Positions 26,089 to 34,571 of a stretch of 39,480 bases of DNA are shown here, one piece after another. Numbering within the stretch: position 1 is the stretch's first letter; each line of letters starts with the position of its first letter. The notes beneath the pieces are model-generated. The model was given only the letters and a program-made list of their open reading frames with translations. It did not search any database and was not told where the DNA came from. Origin of the DNA: a virus; IMG/VR virus record IMGVR_UViG_3300024346_004143, positions 1 through 39,480 of that record; one strand, written 5' to 3'. The translations under genes and the position numbers were made by a program.

Positions 26089-26905
26089 AGATTTAGAATG
26101 GGTTCCTGGTGATCCACTTAAAAAAGAATATATACCAGTAGATAACGTTGAACATCCTCGTTGGGCGTCTACCTGGGGTGATAGCTATGCCGTTGATAAT
26201 CTATTTGACGATGACGAGTTAGATTGGTTAGAAGATCTAATGCACAGACAACATCGTAGTCGCAGAGTCAAACGCAGCGGGACATTGCACTTTAATGTAG
26301 ATAATCAATTAATACAAAATAAATTTTACGAAAAACTTAAAAGCGTTATACCTGAACTAACCAACGAAACAATATGGGAAGGTAATTTTTTAATTACTGC
26401 TACTCCATATAACTTGCACATCGATACCGGAAACCCTGCTACATTAAAAAACACAGATAGTATTCCTGGTAAACAATTTATTATTCCACTTTGGATCTGT
26501 GATAAACATAAAGAGGAAGGTCTAGAACTAGATTGTGGTACAGCAATCTTTAAAAATAGATTTCTAATGTATGGAACAAACTTTGCCAAAGGTGATGCCA
26601 AGTATGACACAAACGTATTCTTCACTGTGCGTAACTATGATGATTTGGTATGTTATCGTAAAGACGGTTCAATGTGGGATGTAGATTGGAACAAGCAAAC
26701 TGTCAGTGACAGTGACTATAATAGATATTTTCGACATTATAATAAACAATGGTTACAGGGTTTTGAATTAGAAGCTGTATATAATTGGAAGCGTGGCGGT
26801 ATTATTGTATTTGATCGTTGCCAAGCACACAGCGGAGTTAACTTCCCCGACAATGGCGTAACTATGAAATGTGGATTATCAATGATGTCTACTATTAAAA
26901 AATGA
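26081..26905 (+). CDS. 2-oxoglutarate/Fe(II) oxygenase-like protein
   Basis: 274 aa. After an N-terminal FDDDELDWLEDLM helix typical of prolyl-4-hydroxylase-like oxygenases, it has YNLHIDTGNP (H113, D115) and CQAHSGVNFP (H250). Together these give the HxD...H facial triad; K263 could hold the 2-oxoglutarate carboxylate. The length between the motifs is larger than usual, with an insertion of about 60 residues containing RHYNKQW. The likely reaction is hydroxylation or another oxidation of a macromolecule-linked or small substrate. It is embedded between rSAM genes with 8-nt and ATGA overlaps, so it probably works on the same product. Confidence 0.75.
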   Translation: MAKDLEWVPGDPLKKEYIPVDNVEHPRWASTWGDSYAVDNLFDDDELDWLEDLMHRQHRSRRVKRSGTLHFNVDNQLIQNKFYEKLKSVIPELTNETIWEGNFLITATPYNLHIDTGNPATLKNTDSIPGKQFIIPLWICDKHKEEGLELDCGTAIFKNRFLMYGTNFAKGDAKYDTNVFFTVRNYDDLVCYRKDGSMWDVDWNKQTVSDSDYNRYFRHYNKQWLQGFELEAVYNWKRGGIIVFDRCQAHSGVNFPDNGVTMKCGLSMMSTIKK

Positions 26906-27966
26906 TAGAAAAAGAAAACGTTAGGATAGTTCACGTTGAGGCAAGTAGCAGATGTAATAGTCAATGTCCTATGTGTAGCAGATATACAGGACATGGATTT
27001 GTTCAGCCAGATTTAATCGAGGGCGATTTAACGGCAGATGTATTTTATAAGTTATTCACTACAGATTTTGCTGGTCAATTGGATCATGTATACTTTAGCG
27101 GTGTGTACGGAGATCCTTGCTTGAACAAATTATTGCCAGAGTTTGTTAACTACTTAATAGACAGCGGTGTTAAAAGTGTTAGCATAGATACCAATGGTGG
27201 CTATCGCAGTGAAGATTGGTGGGCAAGCATGGCTCGTCCCAACGTATTAATTAACTTTGCATTAGACGGCACTGACAATGAAGCATTAGAAAAATATAGA
27301 ATAGGTGTTAAGTATGATAAAGTATATTCTAACTTACAAGCATATGTAGCCGCCGGCGGACAAGCACAATGGAACTTTATTGCATTTAAACACAATGAAC
27401 ATCAAGTTGAAACTGCTAAACAATTAGCCAAAGACTTGGGTGTCAAGTTTAGACTTAAAGTTACTCAAAAATTTAGAGGTAAAAAAGACTTTAAAGTTAT
27501 GGTAGAAGGCAAACATGTGTTTACATTAGAGCCACCGGAACAAGAACAGTTTAGACACACTAATATAGGTAAAGAAGAACACGTACCAATTACATTATTT
27601 AAGTTTGATCTCAAGCATTATTCTAAATTAAATAACAATAAGATAAACTGTAAGAGCTTAGAACGACAGGAAGTATATTTGGCAGCAAATGGTATGCTCA
27701 TGCCATGCTGTTATTTGGGTACACATACACATGACAGTCCGGGCGCATGGAATCTCAACGAAAATTATAATTTAAAAGATTTTGATTTGAATATACAGTC
27801 AGTAGACTATGCGCTTAAAAAACAGTATAATATAAGTTCAAAATGGAATGAAACAATAGAAAACGGAAATCTTATTACTTGCCTGCATACCTGTGGCAAT
27901 CAAGAAAATACAACCCTGTATATAAACGATAAGATGGAAAAAGAAAGTATATTAAAGTCAAAGTAA
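26902..27966 (+). CDS. Radical SAM / SPASM-like protein with GDP-motif variant
   Basis: 354 aa. The rSAM site CNSQCPMC is at C18, C22 and C25. SGVYGDP (66-72) replaces GGEP, as CGNYGDP does in the 17186 product. ALDGTDNEALEKYRIG and QAYVAAGGQAQWNFIAFKHNEHQVE align with the same regions of 17186. SPASM-like cysteines are C250, C269-C270 (ANGMLMPCCY), C327 and C331 (CLHTCG). It is followed after four bases by a twitch-type rSAM gene, repeating the 17186/18355 order. Substrate unknown. Confidence 0.9.
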   Translation: MIEKENVRIVHVEASSRCNSQCPMCSRYTGHGFVQPDLIEGDLTADVFYKLFTTDFAGQLDHVYFSGVYGDPCLNKLLPEFVNYLIDSGVKSVSIDTNGGYRSEDWWASMARPNVLINFALDGTDNEALEKYRIGVKYDKVYSNLQAYVAAGGQAQWNFIAFKHNEHQVETAKQLAKDLGVKFRLKVTQKFRGKKDFKVMVEGKHVFTLEPPEQEQFRHTNIGKEEHVPITLFKFDLKHYSKLNNNKINCKSLERQEVYLAANGMLMPCCYLGTHTHDSPGAWNLNENYNLKDFDLNIQSVDYALKKQYNISSKWNETIENGNLITCLHTCGNQENTTLYINDKMEKESILKSK

Positions 27967-27970
27967 GCAT

Positions 27971-29227
27971 ATGACAACAAGTAAAACATTCTGTATAATG
28001 CCTTTTATACATCAAAATATCAAGCACGAAGGCAAAGTTGGTGCTTGCTGGAGATATCCTGATCGTATCGGAGACTATCGTAGTCAAACATTAAGTGAAA
28101 TTTGGAACAGTACAGAAACAAAAGAATTGCGTCGTGCAGTATTAAATGATGAGCGTCCTACAGGATGTCGTAGTTGCTGGGACTTTGAAGACAGCGGTGT
28201 TGCAAGTACACGGCAGACATGTAATGAAACATACAAAGACAGCTACAATATAGACTTTGACGAAGTTATTAGTAAAGTCAATAAAGAAGACTATTCAATG
28301 CCATATGAGCCACAAAGCATTGAAATACGTTTTGATAATACGTGTAATCTACGTTGCAGGCATTGCAGTCCCACTTACAGTAGTCAATGGGAAGTATTAG
28401 CATTTAAAGACGACGAAGTTAAAAAGTTCTTTACCAAGCATGGTGCCGGCAGACTTGAAAAGAAACATATCAGTTTACCGGAACGTAGCTTTGAAGAGTT
28501 TAAAAATGCTATACCCCACTTACGTGAAGTATTAATTGCTGGCGGCGAGCCGTTACAACAAAAGCGTCATTGGGAAATGATTGATGCTATGGCAGGACAT
28601 GAACAAAATATAACACTAAGTTATAACAGTAATCTAGTAGCATTGGGCTTGGGTTATTACAACGTATTAGATCACTGGCCTAAGTTCAAGAAGATTATTC
28701 TACGTGTGAGTATTGACGGAGATGACACTACATTTAGTTACTTTAGAACTTATGGTGATATCAATAAGATTGTAGCCAATGTGCAAAAATTGCACGAACT
28801 TAAAAATATTGAAATGAGTTTGACTACAACTGTTAGCATTTATAATATAACTAGATTAGTTGATATTGTTAAGTTTGTTAATGCCGCTGGCGGATTATTT
28901 CATACAAGTATGGTCCAATATCCCAAAGCTATCAATCCCAAAGTATTGCCTGCAAATATCAAATCAAAAGTTACTGCTGATTGGACAGCGTTCAAATTAA
29001 CATTAGATGATTCTGCATTATGGAATCATAGTCAATGGAGCAATGAAAAACGTAAACAACAACAAAAGAAACGTATTGTTCGTTACGGTGATCATGCAGT
29101 TAATTATATGAATGCCGATGACTATACGTCAGAACTAGGCGAAACTGCTGAGTATATTAACTTCATGGACAAACACAATAACACTAGTTTTGTTACTGTG
29201 TATCCAGAGTTAGCAAGTATTCTTTAA
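27971..29227 (+). CDS. Radical SAM protein with N-terminal twitch-like cluster (FCIxPW subgroup)
   Basis: 418 aa. TFCIMPFIHQNIKHEG (C8), ACW (C26; the second Cys of the usual CC is Trp) and CRSCW (C66, C69) make the N-terminal cluster region. The rSAM site CNLRCRHC is at C125, C129 and C132, followed by SPTYSSQW, and AGGEP comes later. The tail is NNTSFVTVYPEL. Its last 35 bases overlap the end of the converging minus-strand rSAM gene, and a hairpin lies 14 bases past the stop. It is the last gene of the 23523-29227 operon. Confidence 0.9.
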   Translation: MTTSKTFCIMPFIHQNIKHEGKVGACWRYPDRIGDYRSQTLSEIWNSTETKELRRAVLNDERPTGCRSCWDFEDSGVASTRQTCNETYKDSYNIDFDEVISKVNKEDYSMPYEPQSIEIRFDNTCNLRCRHCSPTYSSQWEVLAFKDDEVKKFFTKHGAGRLEKKHISLPERSFEEFKNAIPHLREVLIAGGEPLQQKRHWEMIDAMAGHEQNITLSYNSNLVALGLGYYNVLDHWPKFKKIILRVSIDGDDTTFSYFRTYGDINKIVANVQKLHELKNIEMSLTTTVSIYNITRLVDIVKFVNAAGGLFHTSMVQYPKAINPKVLPANIKSKVTADWTAFKLTLDDSALWNHSQWSNEKRKQQQKKRIVRYGDHAVNYMNADDYTSELGETAEYINFMDKHNNTSFVTVYPELASIL

Positions 29228-31256
29228 CGCGATTAAGGATCTCAGGAACAATAGATTGTCCTGAATTCTTTCTAACTTTATCCATAGAATCTATATAATT
29301 AATAAAGTCCCTAGAAGAATCTTTACTGCCTTCGGCTTTACTAATTAGTTGTTCTAATTTAAGTAAGCTAGCACCTATACACTCTGGAATGCCACCTAAA
29401 TCTGCGTATTTTACAACAAACTCTTCTCGATAGGCATTAACCCATGTTAGCACATCTGAATAGTATTCTTTTGGCAATATATTTAGATTGATATAGCTAG
29501 GATCATGCGCCGGCTGTAATTTAAAGAATCCATCATATTCAGTTGCCAGCAAGCTGGATCTAAAAACAGTAATTTTATTACCCGAATCTTTATATTTGTC
29601 CATCCACCATGTCATCAGTTTAGGTATTTCTAATATGCTTAATACACTCAATGTTGTTGACATAATAATACTAATATTTTCATGTTGTTTGCCAAATGCC
29701 AGCCAATGATCAATGGCATTACTAACAGTTTGTTTAGCATCACCTTCCCAAATACTTCCATAACGAATATAGTCATTGGCTTGACCAAACGCATCAATGC
29801 TTAGATTTAACTGTACAGCTTCAAACTTAGCTAGATTTTCTAATAACTTGGGACTAGGGATATAACTGCAATTGGTATATATTTCTAAGCTAATCTGTGC
29901 TGGTCTGCCTTTTTCACAGATTAAGTCAATGAATTTAATGAACTCTGGATTTATCATAGGCTCGCCGCCAGTGAATTTAATAACACGCAAAGTCTTTAGT
30001 GTTTCTTCATTGGGAACAAATTTTAAGTTATCTAATTTTTGAAATACTTGACGTTTAATATTTTTATTTACAATTTGATTTAATTCTAATTCATCGTTAT
30101 GCCATGTCGTACTCAGTGAGCTGTTGCAAGTTAAACAAGCTAGATTGCAATAGTTACCAAAGCCTACTTCTAAAAATTCTAATTTTGGTTCTGCATATTT
30201 GGGTCGCTTGTGTAGAAAGCCTTCATTATATAAGATAGCAGAACCTAAACGCATACTTTGTTGTACTTCGCCTTTAGTTCCCTGTTCTTCTTTATAACAT
30301 TTGTAACATCCTACTAAAGGAGTCTTGTCTACAGTATAATCTCTTGCGGCACTCCAGTAATCTCCAAAGAAGCTTTCTTCCATGGTATTAGTTTGTATTG
30401 TGGATTTTTCTCTGTTTGGACTAAGTTTTAATAGCATGTCGGTGCTATTTGGTTCTTTGGAAGCTCTGTGGGCTTCGTCACCAATATCATACCGACAACA
30501 AAGTTTACTTTGTCCAGTTGGCTTGTACTGAATGTGCATCCATGGAAGTATGCAGGAGCTAGGATTACGTTTAGTATATAGTTTGCCTGAAAAGTCTTCT
30601 TCACTTAAATTATCAGTTGTGGCAATCTGGGTCACACTGGGATACAACTTAATATTTTTAAGCCACAGATTATGTAATATATTATCAATGGCATCTTGAT
30701 ATTTTGCAGAATCATAGCCTTCTGGATTAACATCAATCTTTACAAACTGACTTAGTTTTTTTCTTAGATGCGGTAAACGGTCCAAGAATGTAATAAACTG
30801 TGTATTATTTTCTATGATGTCAATGTTCAAATAAGTAAAATGACAGTTCTTGAAGCTATTCCACGATTCTGTAAAATTATCGTAGTCGTATCTTATAGTT
30901 TTGTCTAATGGAGAATTCTTTTTATATCGTAGCACAAAAGGTGCGCCTTCGAGGTTAAACTTAGTTAATCCTTGTTCAATGTAATTAAGTAGTCCAGAAT
31001 AATCATATTCTTGATTGGTTTCTACTTTACCATCCCATGCTAGTAGATACTTGAACATTTCAATATGTGTGGGATTCTTATCGTAAATGATAAAGTGCAA
31101 AGGCTCATTATCTCTATTTTCTTTTCGTTGGCCAATACTTCTAACCAGCATATTAAAAATGCTGTCAGCTGGACCTATAAATCTAGTAAATGTATTATTT
31201 AATACGCCCTTACCGTGGCTTGCTTCGTGTTCTTTTATAATTGAAAATGGCTTCAT
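29193..31256 (-). CDS. Large radical SAM protein with extra N-terminal domain (FCIxPW subgroup)
   Basis: 687 aa from the ATG at 31256; the open frame upstream to 31505 would overlap the nitroreductase and has no family support. Residues 1 to about 230 are an additional region not seen in the other rSAM proteins; it contains LHFIIYDKNPTHIEMFKYLL and a FVKIDVNPEG segment and is unrecognised. Then follow SCILPWMHIQYKPTG (C235), LCC (C253, C254), CYKC (C317, C320), the rSAM site CNLACLTC (C370, C374, C377) and TGGEP. The tail is RKNSGQSIVPEI plus 13 residues. A minus-strand TTAAATAC element lies four bases upstream of the start. The extra domain may bind the substrate. Confidence 0.88.
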   Translation of the reverse strand: MKPFSIIKEHEASHGKGVLNNTFTRFIGPADSIFNMLVRSIGQRKENRDNEPLHFIIYDKNPTHIEMFKYLLAWDGKVETNQEYDYSGLLNYIEQGLTKFNLEGAPFVLRYKKNSPLDKTIRYDYDNFTESWNSFKNCHFTYLNIDIIENNTQFITFLDRLPHLRKKLSQFVKIDVNPEGYDSAKYQDAIDNILHNLWLKNIKLYPSVTQIATTDNLSEEDFSGKLYTKRNPSSCILPWMHIQYKPTGQSKLCCRYDIGDEAHRASKEPNSTDMLLKLSPNREKSTIQTNTMEESFFGDYWSAARDYTVDKTPLVGCYKCYKEEQGTKGEVQQSMRLGSAILYNEGFLHKRPKYAEPKLEFLEVGFGNYCNLACLTCNSSLSTTWHNDELELNQIVNKNIKRQVFQKLDNLKFVPNEETLKTLRVIKFTGGEPMINPEFIKFIDLICEKGRPAQISLEIYTNCSYIPSPKLLENLAKFEAVQLNLSIDAFGQANDYIRYGSIWEGDAKQTVSNAIDHWLAFGKQHENISIIMSTTLSVLSILEIPKLMTWWMDKYKDSGNKITVFRSSLLATEYDGFFKLQPAHDPSYINLNILPKEYYSDVLTWVNAYREEFVVKYADLGGIPECIGASLLKLEQLISKAEGSKDSSRDFINYIDSMDKVRKNSGQSIVPEILNRVKEYLLTLDTQ
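29242..29273 (+). terminator. Candidate terminator hairpin of the 23523-29227 operon
   Basis: TCAGG-A-ACAA (29242-29251) pairs with TTGTCCTGA (29256-29264): nine base pairs with one bulged A and loop TAGA, followed by ATTCTTTCT. It lies 14 bases past the plus-strand stop, inside the minus-strand rSAM gene. The T-run is broken, so strength is uncertain. Confidence 0.4.
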
Positions 31257-31260
31257 GTAT

Positions 31261-31268
31261 GTATTTAA
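31261..31268 (-). promoter_or_regulatory. T4-late-like promoter element TTAAATAC, minus strand
   Basis: In the 84-base divergent gap 31257-31340. Read on the minus strand, TTAAATAC ends four bases before the ATG at 31256, the same arrangement as at 23511. Confidence 0.5.
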
Positions 31269-31293
31269 CGCTTGTAAATTAAATTTGTAGGCA

Positions 31294-31301
31294 CTAAATA
31301 C
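31294..31301 (+). promoter_or_regulatory. T4-late-like promoter element CTAAATAC
   Basis: Plus-strand copy in the same divergent gap, 39 bases ahead of the nitroreductase ATG. Unlike the other operon heads, this one leaves room for a normal leader of about 30 bases that includes a Shine-Dalgarno sequence. Confidence 0.45.
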
Positions 31302-31328
31302 TGATAACAATATTAATTGTTTCGATTT

Positions 31329-31333
31329 AAGGA
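31329..31333 (+). promoter_or_regulatory. Shine-Dalgarno sequence AAGGA
   Basis: AAGGA seven bases before the ATG at 31341. It decides this start over the in-frame upstream start at 31317. Confidence 0.7.
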
Positions 31334-31340
31334 AAATATT

Positions 31341-32084
31341 ATGAGCAGAGTTCATGAACTTATTAAGAATAGACATACAACTCGTTTGATGACTGATGCA
31401 ATCAAACCAGAAGATGTCCAAACTATTATGGAATCGGCACGCCGAGCCCCTAGTAAAAATAAAATTTACGGATACAAAGTAATAGCATTGACAAACAGCG
31501 AGCAAGGTAAAAAACTAAAGCAAGTATTGTGCGATGATATCACTTTGTATGAAGAAGACGACAGCCGTATCATTTATTTAAAACAAACTTTGGCACCGCT
31601 GGTTTTGATATATGTTGCTAACCCAGCACCAGAACATCAAATGGTAAATGTTAAAGAAGAACACGGCGAAGAAGTATTCGACAGTTGTTACAGCGATGTA
31701 AAAGGTGAAGCTGATCGTTATGCTATGATTAAAAGTAGCGTTCGCGATGCTATGATCAGTGCAACTTACGCACAACTTACAGCAGAAGATTTAGGCTATG
31801 GTACAGCATTTGTAGCCTGCGGTTTAGAAAGTGTTATGAGTAATCGTCAATTTCACGATCTCTGGGTCAAAGAATTTGGCGCAGATTATAAACAACAACC
31901 CGTTGAATCTGTGGTATTAATGTGCATTGGTCCTAAACATGAAAAGATCACAAACTTATACAATGGCACAGATACTGAACGTAAGGAGGCTTATCTAAAT
32001 GGTGAGACTCACTATCGTCGTGCAGGCCGTGAAGAAAGTTTTTTTGTAAATAAAAAACAAGAAGCGATGTTCACTGAAGTATGA
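31341..32084 (+). CDS. Nitroreductase-family FMN oxidoreductase
   Basis: 247 aa from the ATG at 31341, placed by AAGGA upstream. The N-terminal HELIKNRHTTRLMTD and MESARRAPSKNK are the FMN phosphate-binding Arg/Ser region of the nitroreductase fold. AMISATYAQLTAEDLGYGTAFV is the central helix with the usual A..LGxG pattern, and a late VVLMCIGPKHEK strand follows. Members use NAD(P)H-reduced FMN to reduce nitro, quinone or enone groups, dehalogenate, or make other redox changes. It heads the operon 31341-39031 and overlaps an rSAM gene by ATGA, so it might reduce an intermediate or supply electrons; this last point is speculative. Confidence 0.85.
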   Translation: MSRVHELIKNRHTTRLMTDAIKPEDVQTIMESARRAPSKNKIYGYKVIALTNSEQGKKLKQVLCDDITLYEEDDSRIIYLKQTLAPLVLIYVANPAPEHQMVNVKEEHGEEVFDSCYSDVKGEADRYAMIKSSVRDAMISATYAQLTAEDLGYGTAFVACGLESVMSNRQFHDLWVKEFGADYKQQPVESVVLMCIGPKHEKITNLYNGTDTERKEAYLNGETHYRRAGREESFFVNKKQEAMFTEV

Positions 32085-33352
32085 GCAAAAAATGTTGGGT
32101 ACCTTATAATGAGGTAAACATTCTAGTTGGTCAAGGCACATTAAATTATTGCTGTAAAGTAAGCAATGAATGGATGAGTCTTGACCACGATATTTCTCAT
32201 GGCTCGGAAATTGTTTCCAACAATAAACTAACTGCTTTCCGTCAAGGATTATACATAAAAGGTATGCCGATGGCATGTATGGCTTGCAGAGTATCCGAAC
32301 TAGAAGGTAGTTTGAGTTGGAGACAGCAAGAAGGTATTGTGCCTCCACAATTTGATAATCAAACAGACTTAATGTCTAACTCTGCATATTTTAATCAAAT
32401 CAACATTTATTTTGACAATCATTGTGATAGTGCCTGTTTATACTGTAATGAAGATTATAGTAGCAAATGGGAAGCTGAAAAGATACGCAATGGTGAAACT
32501 TGGTTAGAAGATAGAAGTAATACTAGAAAAACAAACTATCAATCTAGAATACAAAAAATTCATGAGTTTTTAATAAAAGCAGGTGAAGAGATTCCTAAAA
32601 AAATACCAGGACAACTTTTATACGAGATCGGCGTAAACCTAACTTTTTTAGGCGGCGAACCCTTATTAAGTCCCGAACTTCGAGATGGAAAGTTAGAAAC
32701 ATTTATTGATGATTTTTATACTCATGCTCCAAAAGATTATAATGTCACAGTGACTATACATACTAATGCAAATTCAAATAAGTATGTATTAGATAGATTT
32801 TTTCAATCAATTGAAAATTTAAAAAATAAATATCCTAGATTAAATATTAAAATAGTAATGAGTATCGAGTCTATTGGAAAAGCGTTAGATTATATTCGTT
32901 ATGGAAGTACATGGCATCAGGTAGAAGAAAATGTTCATAGATATATGTCTAACAAATCTATTTTCATAGTTTCATTTAATCCAACATTTAATATTTTAAG
33001 TTTACCAAACAGTCCTGAATACTTCAAGTGGCTAGTTGGTATTAAAGAACAATACAATGATAGAGAGTTATTTGTTTCTTCTAATGTAGTATTCAGTCCA
33101 ATGTACCTTAATCCTTATAATGCCAGCGAATATTTTAAACCACAAGTACTCGAATCTTTAGAAATAATTAAAAATAACAAAGACAAGTTTGAACTTGGTT
33201 CATACAATAACTTAGTCAATAGATTTGAAGATTTGCACAAAAATATGCAAAAACGTTTGCTTCCTGAATTTGTCGAAATGATCGAGTACGTTAAAAAAAA
33301 TCGTAACATGGACATTGCCGATTATATCCCAGACTGGGAGAAAAATGTCTGA
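32081..33352 (+). CDS. Radical SAM protein with N-terminal twitch-like cluster (CCK subgroup)
   Basis: 423 aa. N-terminal NYCCK (C24, C25) and CMAC (C66, C69), then SLSWRQQEG, as in the 18355 product (PSWRIQQ). The rSAM site CDSACLYC is at C115, C119 and C122, followed by NEDYSSKWE and LGGEP. The tail is weaker, reading KKNRNMDIADYIPDW. It is coupled to the nitroreductase by ATGA and to the next rSAM gene by an 8-nt overlap (ATGTCTGA). Substrate unknown. Confidence 0.88.
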   Translation: MSKKCWVPYNEVNILVGQGTLNYCCKVSNEWMSLDHDISHGSEIVSNNKLTAFRQGLYIKGMPMACMACRVSELEGSLSWRQQEGIVPPQFDNQTDLMSNSAYFNQINIYFDNHCDSACLYCNEDYSSKWEAEKIRNGETWLEDRSNTRKTNYQSRIQKIHEFLIKAGEEIPKKIPGQLLYEIGVNLTFLGGEPLLSPELRDGKLETFIDDFYTHAPKDYNVTVTIHTNANSNKYVLDRFFQSIENLKNKYPRLNIKIVMSIESIGKALDYIRYGSTWHQVEENVHRYMSNKSIFIVSFNPTFNILSLPNSPEYFKWLVGIKEQYNDRELFVSSNVVFSPMYLNPYNASEYFKPQVLESLEIIKNNKDKFELGSYNNLVNRFEDLHKNMQKRLLPEFVEMIEYVKKNRNMDIADYIPDWEKNV

Positions 33353-34571
33353 TCATTGGTTTCCTGTTCCTTCTAATAATGCGTGTTTATTAAAGTGGAG
33401 TTGGAGCAGTTTATATCTTTGGACTGGTACTAGTAGCAGTTGTCATAGAGTACAAAATGTCAAAGTGCATGATATAGAACAATTTCATAATACTCCTGAA
33501 GTTATAGAAGATCGTCGTAGAATGTTAGCCGGGCAATGGCCAGGAAGAGGTTGTGAAAGTTGCAGAGATCAAGAACAATACAGCGGCTTTAGTGATAGAA
33601 AGAAATGGTTGTCATCTGAAAATAATAAAAAATATGTGCCAATGGAGTTGTATCAAAATCCAACTCAGCTAGTAACTAATCCTACTATGGTAGAGATTTA
33701 TTTTAATAATAAATGCAATCTAAAATGTTTGTATTGCGGACCATTTTTAAGTAGTGCTTGGCAACTTGAGGAACAACAATTTTCAAACATACAATATAAA
33801 GAACAAAATAATGCGTTATATAATCAAAATTTAACAGGCTTTTATCGCTGGATGGAAAACAACTACGCTAAAGTTAAGGAGTTTCATATATTAGGTGGTG
33901 AACCTTTTATACAAAAAGAAACATTTGACTGTATAGATTGGATGTTGGAACATCCTAATATGGATTTAGATTTTGAAATATTTTCTAATATGCAGATCAA
34001 GCCCGAATTGTTTAAAAGAAATATGGAAAAAATTAAACAACTAACCAAGGTTACTAACAGCGTTGAAATAACAGCAAGTATAGATTGTTGGGGACCCGAA
34101 GCAGAATATATTAGAACTGGACTAGACTTGGTAGTATTTAAAGAGAATATGGAATATTTAATTTATGAATGTCCAGAAGTCATACCAACCATGAACTGGA
34201 CAGTTTCATCATTATCTATTCCTACTACTGCTGAACTTGTCGAGCAAGTTATTCATTGGAACAAAACAAAGCCCAATCCCGAACAAAGAATAGCTGTTAA
34301 CTATAACAAATGTATTGAACCCGAATTAATGGATCCGCATATAATGCCGCCGGGAACGTTTGCTAAAGAATTTTCTAATCTAATAGAATTAAATAAAGAG
34401 ATGATAGACAATGATTTATATAGGGAATACGTAAAGTCTATTTTTACAGAAATAGATAGTAGTCCGTCTAAACCTGATAAGATTACTGAACTAAAGAAGT
34501 TTTTAGATAAAATGGACTCAAGGCGTGGAACAAATTGGCATATAATGTTTCCTTGGCTTGATGGTATATAA
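33345..34571 (+). CDS. Radical SAM protein with N-terminal twitch-like cluster (SCH subgroup)
   Basis: 408 aa from the ATG at 33345 (8-nt overlap); an earlier in-frame ATG at 33315 adds residues without family similarity. CLLKWSWSSLYLW (C14), SCHR (C33), FHNTPE and CESC (C70, C73) mark the N-terminal cluster. The rSAM site CNLKCLYC is at C124, C128 and C131, followed by GPFLSSAW and LGGEP. ASIDCWGPEAEYIRTGL and the tail RRGTNWHIMFPWL match the minus-strand gene at 19543 very closely, so the two are recent paralogues on opposite strands. Confidence 0.9.
   Translation: MSDHWFPVPSNNACLLKWSWSSLYLWTGTSSSCHRVQNVKVHDIEQFHNTPEVIEDRRRMLAGQWPGRGCESCRDQEQYSGFSDRKKWLSSENNKKYVPMELYQNPTQLVTNPTMVEIYFNNKCNLKCLYCGPFLSSAWQLEEQQFSNIQYKEQNNALYNQNLTGFYRWMENNYAKVKEFHILGGEPFIQKETFDCIDWMLEHPNMDLDFEIFSNMQIKPELFKRNMEKIKQLTKVTNSVEITASIDCWGPEAEYIRTGLDLVVFKENMEYLIYECPEVIPTMNWTVSSLSIPTTAELVEQVIHWNKTKPNPEQRIAVNYNKCIEPELMDPHIMPPGTFAKEFSNLIELNKEMIDNDLYREYVKSIFTEIDSSPSKPDKITELKKFLDKMDSRRGTNWHIMFPWLDGI

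Noticed and set aside
29174-29200. CACAATAAC/GTTACTGTG hairpin as minus-strand terminator
   Set aside because: One mismatch, weak TTTG tail, and it includes the minus-strand stop codon; too weak to list.
31257-31505. N-terminal extension of the large minus-strand rSAM gene
   Set aside because: It runs through a promoter-bearing gap and into the nitroreductase gene, with hydrophobic nonsense-like sequence; the ATG at 31256 sits at a TTAAATAC element.
31995-32348. 117-residue minus-strand frame
   Set aside because: Antisense to the nitroreductase end and rSAM start; no independent signals.
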